This document shows, piece by piece, positions 53,781-64,000 of a stretch of DNA of 64,000 nucleotides; within the stretch, counting starts at the first letter, position 1; each line of letters begins with the position of its first letter. The stretch is taken from the NCBI RefSeq assembly GCF_000003815.2, contig NC_049981.1, positions 22,858,255 through 22,922,254 on the forward strand, read 5' to 3'. Origin of the DNA: Branchiostoma floridae (lineage: Eukaryota > Chordata > Leptocardii > Amphioxiformes > Branchiostomatidae). The notes beneath the pieces were generated by a model, which saw only the letters and a list, made by a program, of their open reading frames with translations, was not told where the DNA came from and made no database searches. The translations under genes and the position numbers were made by a program.

Positions 53781-56700
53781 ATAAATGGGGCAAGGGAAAA
53801 TTGGTTTGAAAAGCACTTTGACGTGAGAATCACTACACATACAAGACACTGTGATGGATTTCTTAGCTGAGTGCCAAAGGAAATATTTTTCCTGGAGGAC
53901 GGAACGGTACAAGGAGCGGTGAGTGTGTGTGGGTGAGTGAGTGCTTGTGGTGTTTCAAAGGGGGTTCTTTTTTTCACGCAAGGGGATTTGAGCAGGGTGG
54001 ATGTGGAAGTGGTAAGTCTCAGTCACGTTTAGGAAATAGCTCGGGACATGAAGTCACGCAAGGGTTAGGACACAGACGGAAGGACGCTCTGCACGGTACA
54101 GGGGTGACTCTGGTGAAACGGCACACATCCACAAACTCATCATAAATTCAAAAAGGTCTGTAAAGTTTGGAGATCCGGTCTTGAACCTGGATGAAGTCGG
54201 TCGATGCGGCCCGAAACACGGACTTACGAACCCTGTAATAATGGAAATCCCGCGACATGAAACGAATATCCTCGCTACAGCGTTTGTCAGAAAGTGGGTA
54301 ATATCAGATAATATACACGTGCAGTTTCGCAAAGCAGCGGGATGATGTACTTGGAGGATGCTTGGCCCCTCGGGTCACCCTGATATCCCGTTCCATCGAC
54401 GGTAATTCTTGCTGAAATTCGCGGCAAAGCTCGGCCCTTTCCCGGGGCACTTGTGCTAGCGGGAAAAGGTGACCCCGGAGGGGGAACACTAATGGAGATA
54501 TTAACAGCGAAACGTGTACTCCAAATTGAATCAGACATGATTTGATTGATGTAATTTTTAAATGGACTGCTCATCTCCGCTGTATGAATAATTTAAGGCG
54601 ACCCTAAGTGACAGAAATATTGTTCTGAATATTTCAACACCGGGGAAGTAAGTGTTTCGGGTCATAGAGCGCGCCCTAGCCTAAAGTTGGCGCTCAAACT
54701 TTTTTCTCCGCGCTCCATCAAGAAACCGTCGCACAGTGTGCCAAGGGGGAACAGGGATTCTCTCCCTGAAGCGAAGGGGTAAAAAAAGAGAAGCGAAGCG
54801 ATCGATAACTTGACACACTCGCGCAGCTTGTGAGAAATTTTCCCGGCGAAAACTCCATCCATCACACAAATCCTTCTGTACAAACTCTAATTGAAATTAA
54901 CAAGAAATCTGGAGCGAAATTAGCGCGCCGCTTGGTGACACAGGAGGCTGGAATCGACATTAAGAAAGGTACATCGATCAAGTGTGCTATAATATGCAAA
55001 TTGACGAGTCGGGATGGGTGAGGATCAGTGTGTCCATTTCCCGCGTCCAAACGTCACCCCGAGGAATTGTCGAAAAGGGGGTATTTAGACGAAGTGGTCA
55101 ATCTAGGCGAAAGGAAGATGCGCTTTTAAGTAACGAGAGAGATGGATGGATGATTCGGAGGCGGGAGGGATCAGGCAGTCCATCTTCTCTGAAATAGAGT
55201 CCCGGTTTAATCCTACTCACGGCGAAGTGGAAAGAACGGCTCCGGACAACTTAGTGTCACCAGGTCACAAATACCACCTAGATGGACAGCCGGGGAGACC
55301 ACACAAAACAACTAGGACGTGGAAAGTCCCCTCATATGTCCCCCCGATGGCTATCTACCTGTCGTCTTTGTTCTGAAGTCTTTGATTGACAGAGGAAGAT
55401 TTCTAAGTTCCATTATGGTGAGACCCGAGCCTGTCACCCGGCGAGATTCCCCTCCCAACCCGTTTATTCCTTCCCCCCGCCCTGAATACAGGCTTTAAGT
55501 CCTTATCGACGGCGGTGATTTCAGTCTGTTGCCATCAGTGTTTTTTATCTGGTCTCACAAATTGGGTGGGCCGTAACGCGCATTCATAGTCAGGTGAGAT
55601 GGCCTGGTGTGATAAAGCCAGCGGTGTAATGGACCCCGCGACCTCCTGCCGTCGAAAGGGCCGCAAGTGGCGCATCTTCCGGGGATGAGGAGGCCTAATC
55701 ATATATTCCACGTCTATGGTTTAATCATGGACCTTGTTAGCGGGGTCTGTGGACCGTAGAGGACACAAGGCAGGACGCCCTTGACAGAAGGGCAACTTGT
55801 TTTATGAAATGATTCGGCTGTGATCGCGAGTGTGCTAACTTTTGATAGAACTCACGCCAAACCTCGCGAGAGTTCAATCGCCTCTTTCAACTTGGACTAT
55901 AAAAAAAAAACACGTTCGTTTGACAAATACACCGCCATAAAATCTGGAAAATTTAAGAAATAAACAAATTTAGCGATGATACTACCACGATATAAAAAAG
56001 TTTTCAGTCTGTTTAACTATTTCAGGACGTCCCCTCGCAAATATCGATCTAACCATTTCCATTATGTTCTCTGGGGCGATTTTACGACTACTTTCCCGAT
56101 AAAGTTATGTGCAGCCGTTTTCCCTGACACCTTGTCGACCCTGGCCAGCTCAATCAAACGTAGGAGTTTAACTCCTTTCACGAGTTTTACTATCGGAGTG
56201 ACCTCTCGTGCCAAGTTTTGCTGATTCAACCTAAACAATTCCTGCCTCCGTACTTATAATGACACTGTGTGATCGTATCGTAGCACTAGAGTTTGGGAAC
56301 TTGAACCGCTGCCGGGTTCAGTGTCAATTAGGCGTTAGAGGGACTGCATAGCAAGCCCTGACCCCAACTTCAACAGGGCAAGCGGGATTTTCCTCTGTCT
56401 ATAACTGACTGTCGACCTTCTGAAAGTTGCTGGTGGGGCCTGGAAGTGTCTTGCCGCCTGGGGGAGGGGGGTTAGTAGCGGATGTGAATCTTAGCTCCTT
56501 GACAATGAGTTTCTCTTAAGACACGGAAGGTGGTGTGCGTGGTGTTAACTTATCTTAAAAGACCAAAGAATACTTAAAAAGGAAATGCTGTCCAAGGACA
56601 CAGTGTCTTGTATGGAGGACGGAATGAGAGAGGGAGGGCGACAGAATTTTTTTTTTAAATAAGAGAACAAGTCAACTATTAGCTGTGTTGAGAATGAACG

Positions 56701-56859
56701 GTACAGCTTAGTCTGGAGCGGCGGAAATTGGTTTGTGACAGATAGTGGTTGTGGTGCGATGTCGTTTCCACCTGCTGGTGTTAATGTTTGCGAGTTGAGG
56801 AGCTCAAGGCGTCAGGTACTCCTGCAAAATGGGCAGCAGAGCGCCCATCGAGTCGACTC

Positions 56860-57010
56860 CCTCCTCCTCCTCCTACCAGTCTTAATTACACCAGCGGAGG
56901 AGCGATCGAAGCTTGTCCTGCCTCCCAGAGATATCGACCGCTCTCTCCCTCTCCTCCTCCCCGCCCTCTCTCCGTTTTGATAGCGCCCACTTTCCGCGGC
57001 TTGCCCCGGC
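56860..57010 (+). repeat. CT-rich (polypyrimidine) block
   Basis: Dense CTCCTC/CTCTCC sequence, GAGGAG on the gene strand, followed by a GC-rich CGGCGGCGCC segment. It could be a GAGA-factor-like or open-chromatin element, but no exon or transcription start is evident. Confidence 0.5.
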
Positions 57011-60000
57011 GGCGCCTCCCTCGCATCCCGCCGAAGTCCTGTCAGTAGAGCGAGCGTCGCTCGTCCATCATTCCTTATCAGGGCTTCTCGTGTAAGATAG
57101 GAAATTGGACTATAGTCTAACCTAGCATAAGCGTCGTTAGAACCCGAGGATTTTAGCGGATCCAGTCGTTGATACCGAAAATTATTTTCCTCCCGAGCCG
57201 AGGAAAACCCCCGTCACATTCTAGCTTACAGAACTCGCCCGACTGAAAGTAAATAAACGTTAGCCCGACTTTATTTGCCGCCTGTTTATATCTTAGCCGT
57301 CACTGTTTCAAAGTCGAGCTAAGACCTGATAGGGGACAATTTAGGCGTCTAATACTCCAGCCTTCTACACCCTTAGTCTCTATAAGGTACTACGGCTATT
57401 GGGTATATCCAAGTAGCTTAAAATCTGAGGAACTTTCATCCGACTGTATGCATAGTGCGGTTGCCTATAGCTCAATATAGTCTCGGTAGTCTCTCCCTAA
57501 TTCCAAAGTTCTTTATCGCGAAACTCGCGATCACTGTATCATTACCGTACCCTAATGCCGGGTTTTGCCTCTAATTTGGGGCTTTGTTAATTTTTCCCGC
57601 GTCGTTCGTTTTGTGATGAGCTTAGCTCCAAATTCAATCTATCTTTATTTGCCACCTCTTGCCGTTCAGCGCCCGACATCTCTTCACTCGATTGTTTTCC
57701 GAGATTTGGCCCGGGGAAAATTAAAGAAAATCGCTGATGCGGGCTGGAATTGACATATGGCGTAGAGCCGGCCTTGTCTCTCTTCCGAAATCGTCAACTG
57801 TCAATTTACGGGCATTCCCATCAAAATGAAATAGATACGCTCGTGTAATATCCGCAATATCCAGCATTTTGCAGGCGGTAATCGAAATCGGTAAAACGAT
57901 ACTTCAATTTGGAAAAGCGGCTCATGCATCGCAGAGTAACCCTCCTAAATCTCTTGAATAATACAATCAATTTCGGCGACAAGAAAAGCGGCGCAGTCCC
58001 AGATATCAAAAGAAAGGAATCGTTGAGAATCAAACGAAGTTCGGAAAATGAGTGGTGGTGAAAGATTCATGCGGAGTGATGTGAAGGCCCCCCGTCAGAC
58101 TTATTTTCGGTGACTGCAAACCGCTCTTCACCTTCATGTATGGTTCGCGCCGCCAACTTGAGGAGGCAGGACACGTTTGTTGTGCAAAAATGGTAATTTC
58201 AACCTAATCCTCTCATTTCGCTGGCTCCTGAAAGGGCTAACGTAGTGCTCTCTAGAGAACGTTATGGCCATAATGGTTTTCTCTTATTTTATGTGCTCAT
58301 TTGCAAGGTTAGTTATCTTTCTAAAATAGCGCAACCGCATTTATTGGAGCGCGCGGGGCCTGTCCCGAATCGCGCGGCGGGGAGGGTAGGCTTGACGCAG
58401 GTGCCCTTCTGTTCTTTGAAGCGCCGCGCGGATTTCTGGGTAGATTCTCGCTAGCTTGGTTACCCTCTTTGTAATAAACCGTGGCAGCTTTCACGAATGA
58501 ATATTCCTGTGGACTTCAAACGCGTCCAGATCTGTACCTACACCGAGAAGGAAACAAGGCAAGAGGAAAAGACTTTAAATGCGGGTGGTGGCGCGGGGCC
58601 CTCTTTGAGCCCGCCGCGCGCTTCGCAATTAAAATGGACGCTTATTGGGTTAAGCGCAGAAGAACTCGTCCAAAACCCCCAAATCGAAGTCTTGCTCCCG
58701 GCAAAATTTCCTGTTTAGCGCCCAGGAAATGCGTGCAGAAAAGCCGTATCGCTTTGCCGTGTAAGCCCTCCTAAGACTTGGCAAGAGCTTAGCTTGATCC
58801 GGCGACCTACTCGAAGAAAGACGCCGCAGACGACGTGAAAGAGTCGACATTAAAAGTGGTATACACGACGCACCTGACCCCCTCCCCACCCCACCCAAAC
58901 TCTTCCAGATCCGTTACATTGGAAAAGTTCGGCGTGGCCCCGTCCCCCGACCGTGTGTGGAGCCCCGGAACCATGTGGTTGTGGGGAGAGTGATTCTAAA
59001 TGTAAACACAGGGATTGAGAGATGTTGCCTCAGTTCGGATGAAAGCAAACGTCCCCTCTTAATCCTAATACCTCATTCCTAGAAGCTACTCCGTAAGAGA
59101 CACTAATATCCCCGTTTGAGAATGCATTAGTCGGAAAGGCCATCCCACCACTGTGGTAATACCAGTAGAGTCGAAAGCGTACGTAGAGCGTTAATACATA
59201 AAGTATCCTGCTAAGACAGAAAATCCTTAAAAAGCATGCTACCGTTAGACCTTCCTCTGTCAGAATCACAGAGTCAGAATTTGCTAAGCGTCATACGTAG
59301 CGACGGGAATTAAGAAGAAAAATCTCCACAAAACCCCCATTATTTTCTTTGCTCTCACACGCCGAGTTTCACCACGGTTACCCAAACACGTCATGCTGAG
59401 ACTCTAAAGTGTTTTTCCGAAGTCAGAACTCTTTGACTCAAGCCCTGCTATTTTCCAAGAAAGCTGAACAACAGTCTGACCGGGTTATGCAAAGAAAACA
59501 ACGTTTTCTTACACAACAGTTCAAGTTGGGAGGTTGGGGCTTGTGGGTATAACGAAAAATCATCTGCGAAGCACACAAAACGAATACAGTATCCACAAAA
59601 TCATAAAACAAACATTTGAAAACAAGAAATACTGTAAACTACCTCGCTGCTTTTATCATAAATAACCGGTTAAACAAGGCTTTCCTAAACATACTTACTA
59701 CAATTCCGGAATTTTATCCTCTCATCTCATCACTAAGTAGCTATTATATTATTCACTACAAATAAAGCCATACATACTCTCCCTATATATGCTAATGTTA
59801 TACAAATATTGGCAAAGGGATTTGCCAGATAAAACACACAGACGTATACGTATATATATATAATATATTCAACTGCCCGGAAATAAGATTACATAGCCTA
59901 ATTTGAATTCTTTGAAAACTTTCTAAATGTGTAAAATGAATTGTTTTGAAATCATTCATAACGGGGAAATTTCAGTCAAAATGCATTTTATTTAAAATGG

Positions 60001-60849
60001 TGAAAGGGTAATTAAAATACTATTTTAATGTTTAAGACCGATCGTGTTTCCTGTTTGCCGTCATAACATAAAACAACCTACCGACCATGGTCTCTTTTTT
60101 GGGTGGGCAGTGGAGTCATAGTGTCCAGTTAGAATTTTTATTCAGCCTGCTTCCTATTGAAGTAAAAACACTGCTTGTCCTATCTAATGAAGGATGAATG
60201 TATCTAACGATTTGTAACCATTATGCACAAAAGTAAAATTTGGCCTTGAAAATGTGAGTGTACTGTTGTATTTCAGTTACACTTTGCTTGCTTGTATTGT
60301 ATCACTTAGATCTTTGCCAAAGTCTGGAAAAGAAATTAAAACAGATAATCCTTACCTTCCGACCCTAATTTTTTTCAGGACTGAAACAGGAAACACAACA
60401 TTTTTCCCTAAACCTAATAATTTTGTCACCTTTCTTTTGCTCCCAGCAGCACAGATAATTTAAGAAACGATATATTAAAAAAAACTGTTGTCATTTCAAC
60501 ACAAAAAGCCAACATTTCTTTCATTATTACATCAGCACCAAACATGAATTTTCATGTGTGATTCAATGACGTAGCTTAGAGTTAAAAAAAGAAACAGTAA
60601 TAAAATTCAAATTAAATGTGGTAGTCTAAATGAAAGGTATCCAGACATTTACATTCTTGTTGAATTGAATTTTGGCAAACATCATTGTCATAACAAACAA
60701 TGCAAGAAAATGAATTATAAACTGTATGCAAGTTCATTGTTTTTATTTGACAACTTTTGTCGTGGGGAGGGCGGCGTGGTGCACTCCAGAACTAATTGTA
60801 CCTACGACATTGTATCTGTGCCTATTTTGTGTTTGATTGCCAGTAATAC

Positions 60850-61089
60850 CTCCCTTTTCTCTAGGACGGCGCTCTCGCGGCGCTCTCTCTGCGACCTAAA
60901 ATATGACAGATCGGTCAACGAATTGTATAGAAAAGAAACGAATCTTTTTACGATTAGTGTGGGTTTTTTCCCTTTCAGTCACATTTTCACATTTTGTATG
61001 ATATACCTAGTATGGAATTGAAAGTTACACAAATTGTTTTTAGGTCGCAGAACGAGCGCAGCGCGATCGCCGTCTAGTGGAAAGGGAGC
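60850..61089 (+). mobile_element. MITE-like element, copy 2
   Basis: This is the second copy of the family at 6564-6799, in opposite orientation. It is about 240 bp with imperfect inverted ends: CTCCCTTTTCTCTAGGACGG at the left, CGTCTAGTGGAAAGGGAGCC at the right. GC-rich subterminal repeats flank an AT-rich, non-coding core. Target duplications are not clear. It lies in the first Pitx intron. Confidence 0.8.
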
Positions 61090-62033
61090 CTTACCGATAT
61101 ACGTTAAGTTGTGCTAATGATATTAGTCATATAACTTGAGTGCAATGCGATTTTGGTCTTGTCTATTTCTTTGGTCATGTTTCATTCTATTGTACAAAAC
61201 ATGTATAAGTTACATGCCACAAAGTCCGTCAACTTGCGCATGGTGAGTACTAATGGCCTTGTATGAAATTATATGAAATGCAGCTTTGTTCAGCAACAAC
61301 AACAACCTACGAAATAATTGTTTTCAAGTGGCGGGCACATTCTTTACCGCAACTTAAAACTGACTCGATTTCTTTGGAGGAATTCTCGGTAAACGTGGCG
61401 AAGGTAATTTTAAAGGGTAGGGTGACCAGCCGAGCATATCTCACATCCTGGAACAACCTTTTATTTCAGCTAATTACCCAGACTATGAAACTGGCACCCT
61501 TTGTTGTTGAAATGTAATGGTACGAAAACAATTTCAGATATTCTACACGAAGCCGATTGCCTGTTTGTTTGTCAAATTCTAGCAGCAAAAAAAATGTCAT
61601 TGTCGTTTTTTTCTTGCGTTCTTTCATATTTGTTTACAACTATGACCTGAGTGTTGCTTTACGGCAATTATTGATAACTCATTGTGCATTTTGTTGCAGC
61701 ATTTATAAACATAGTTTCTAAAGTGACTGGTGGCGAAATATTTTCAGTCCTGTAAATCTGTATTTTTAGATACTATGACTACACTGTTTACAGAACTATT
61801 TGAATGTGAGCAGGCGTAGGGATATTACCGGTAAACAGATACTTTGTCTGACAATAAACCGGGTCATCCTTATCAGTGTTCTTTCATTCCCTTATCCTCG
61901 GAAGTCTTCAAGAATGTTGACGTGTGTATGTGTGTGTTTGTAGGGACCACCTAAGAACATTTCCTCTGTATTTCTAGAAATATCGCAACATTGCAACCAT
62001 TTCTGGCATGTTCCCTTCTTATATACATATGAT

Positions 62034-62055
62034 AATATATACATATGTATATATT
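62034..62055. repeat. 22-bp AT palindrome
   Basis: A perfect palindrome centred on ACATATGT within TA-rich DNA, able to extrude a cruciform. Confidence 0.8.
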
Positions 62056-63577
62056 TATCATTTTGTATGCAACACGACGAAACAACACAGTTGTGAATTC
62101 TATACCATCATCGTTTGCATTCTTTCCTGTCATGCGAATTTGAGACTTTTATACCACAAACATAGCCGTGGGGAACAAAGACAAATATTTCACCTTTAGG
62201 CAGACAGCATACATCTATGTAGTCCCCCTCCCACCTACTTCAATAGGGTTTATGTTTTCTCAAATTCCATATACCATACTTCGCATACAAGAAAACTTTC
62301 AAATAAGTGGTAAACAGCAATTCCACTGTATTGCATGCAAATTACCCCTGTTTGCTACCGTTTGGGGCATCGTTGGCTTGAGTAGAGAAACTGTAGACAG
62401 AGGAGAAAGTCAGCCCATTTCTTCCAGCAAATTTGACCCCAAAGAGGCGTGAACAATGTTCACATCTTAACCAATTCCTTGGTATATGTCCCAAATGAAA
62501 AAAATCATCTGTACCAAACAAAACACTATTTTATTTTGTTGATAGTAGCGATTATTTCTTTGTGGGCCATATTCTTCTTTCAAGTCTGTAAATGTACGTA
62601 TTTTAATCTTGTCACAAACAATACTTTTCTATACCTAAAAAAAGTTAAAATTAGGCACCGCAACGAAACGTAATCCCAAAAAAATAGCGGGGACGCTGTC
62701 TACCTCACAGGTCATCGGGGCAATACGGGTTCTTAAACTAACCAAACCCCCCTTTCTTAAGGAACTTAAGATGCGGCTAGTTGAGGCTAGGAAGGCGTGC
62801 AATGTAAACCATTATCTCTGCGGTCAGACTTCAGGGACAGCCAATGCCCTGACCATGCGTCCACCTGTCAGTATTTCCTCGTGGTTCAAACTTTAGGAAA
62901 TGTCTCCTCTCTCAGGGTTAATCCGTCCACACAACGAACGGCCGAACTCCCGGTCCGGTCCTCTCTTTGATGTCCAGACTGTGTGTGCGGTCCTGTGTTC
63001 GGCCAGACCTGATTCAATTTGGTGGGTGAAGGCGCAGGGACTTCGGGGGAAAATTCGTCTTCTTAACACCCAACGAGGGAGTGGAGAGTCAAAAACAACA
63101 GGGGGATCATTGGCAGGCTTGGAGAGGAATTAACTCCGGACAAAGCAACTTCGCCCCACAATAGTGGAAGAAATTAAAACTGCGCGGCCCAGAAGAAAAG
63201 ATGGATATTTTTCCTTGCTTACAAAGGATAGGGGTGTGACTTAAAACTGAAGCCACACTCATGCGGGTAGAGGTGTGCATGTAAGGTAAAGGCACGGGGA
63301 GGGCGCGCGGGATTGCGTTTGAGGTGCTAGTACATACTGATATACAACGTGCGGTAACATTCGGATAGTTCGCCCCACTTATACATCGGCTCGCTATGCA
63401 ATATAACAATGTCATGTCAACATTTGACAAGTGTATATAATATCAGTAAAAGACAAAAGTATACACACTTGTTGAGTTGTATTTGTACGTGTTACACGGA
63501 AACGAGAAGAACACCTCGGGCAAACATTTTTGAAGGAGACACAAACCAGGTGTGCTAGAAAGGTAAGGTCGTCTCAC

Positions 63578-63806
63578 CTGGCGTGATATCGTCGGTGCGG
63601 GGGACGCAGGGGGACTCGGCTCCGCCTTCCAGCGAGGTTGGCCCGAGGGAGTCTTCGTCCGAAGCGCTGGGGGTGATCGGGCGGGCGGTGCCGTCGGTGG
63701 TCCCGCCGAGCCCTGTTGCTGCGGCCGCGGCCATCCCGAGCGCTGCCGGGTGCGGCTTCACGTCACTGCTAGACGCCATCCAGTCCTGGGGCTGAGACAG
63801 AAACAT
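63578..63806 (-). CDS. Pitx: Pitx distal 5' coding exon
   Basis: This exon encodes up to 76 residues (MFLSQPQDWMASSSDVKP, an Ala/Gly stretch, ITPSASDEDSLGP, then PRTDDITP). It leaves one G before a consensus donor (CCAG|GTGAGA), so it splices in phase 1 to the homeobox exon 34 kb away. The Ser/Asp/Glu-rich acidic end resembles the region before the homeodomain in vertebrate Pitx proteins. The 5' boundary is ambiguous. The first ATG (63806) has an in-frame TGA three codons upstream and a good -3 A, so the exon may begin in the 5' UTR. Alternatively TTTCTGTCTCAG|CCCC is a plausible acceptor at 63792/63791, with a branch-like CTGAC upstream. In that case translation would start at the inner ATG (63779, MASSSDVKP) or in an exon outside the window. 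Predicted proteins are about 340 or 331 residues. Confidence 0.82.
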
Positions 63807-64000
63807 CTTGTGTCAGTTCTAACAGATAAATAACCTTCTTACAAACCAGCAGGTAAAACTATACTTATTGACAGTTCCGCTCTGTTAGTGCTTCTGCCGG
63901 ATACTAACATCCAAACATATGGAGAACAACACGGGCCGCTTAAGTTAATAACCTGTGTGGCGTAATTCAAGATATTACTAACAAAGGAAAGTAGGCGGTT

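Larger units (their letters stand above)
42266..63577 (-). other. Large first intron region between distal and middle first exons
   Basis: This 21.3-kb stretch is intronic for the distal transcript. Besides the middle-exon TATA box it contains a 19-base C run (45.72 kb), a Grainyhead-type palindrome (44.79 kb), a GA-rich run (53.76 kb), a CT-rich block (56.86-57.01 kb), TA-rich palindromic DNA (62.03 kb) and one MITE-like element (60.85 kb). Open frames here are short and show no recognisable domains or codon periodicity that I can defend. Confidence 0.7.

Overview
This window looks like chordate genomic DNA, most likely from an amphioxus (Branchiostoma). It is intron-rich and gene-poor: 64 kb with only one gene I can support. 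That gene is a single Pitx homeobox gene on the minus strand. It has a K50 paired-class homeodomain, an OAR motif and the deuterostome Pitx C-terminus ending CQYAVDRPV. The amphioxus assignment is an inference from the Pitx sequence, the genome texture and short MITE-like elements. I see no bacterial-type genes, tRNA or rRNA genes, CRISPR arrays or viral genes.

Layout, read 5' to 3' along the minus strand. A distal 5' coding exon lies at about 63.58-63.80 kb. A middle 5' coding exon lies at about 42.16-42.27 kb, with a TATA box about 270 bp upstream. A proximal 5' coding exon lies at about 30.43-30.64 kb, with a GC-rich, CRE- and CCAAT-bearing upstream region. The first homeobox exon is at 29149-29396. 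The last exon (end of the homeodomain, OAR, stop) is at 27040-27585. A 3' UTR with a candidate poly(A) site near 26.25 kb follows. All three 5' exons carry their own ATG and end with one leftover G followed by a consensus GT donor, so each can splice in frame (phase 1) to the same homeobox exon. The predicted proteins share the last 263-264 residues and differ in 34 to 76 N-terminal residues. This resembles the alternative-N-terminus arrangement of vertebrate Pitx2. The proximal exon start (MDTLNDSLSLEQL) resembles the N-terminus of vertebrate PITX1.

The rest is intron and downstream non-coding DNA. Its clearest signal is about 20 exact copies of the FoxH1-type octamer AATACACA/TGTGTATT, where about 2 are expected by chance. 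Fifteen lie between 17.7 and 32.3 kb, in tight clusters at 19.4-19.7 and 31.5-32.3 kb and in pairs at 21.1-21.25 and 23.8-24.3 kb. Pitx is a known left-side target of Nodal/FoxH1/Smad signalling in chordates, so these are the best candidates for left-right enhancers. Exact YY1-type motifs lie among the downstream clusters.

Mobile and repeated DNA is modest: two inverted copies of one MITE-like family (6.56-6.80 and 60.85-61.09 kb), one MITE with 28-bp inverted ends and a 7-bp target duplication just past the Pitx 3' end (26.0-26.16 kb), a diverged local duplication (38.6 and 39.2 kb) and several microsatellites. The 1-26 kb stretch holds no coding exon I can defend. Most long open frames there are chance frames.
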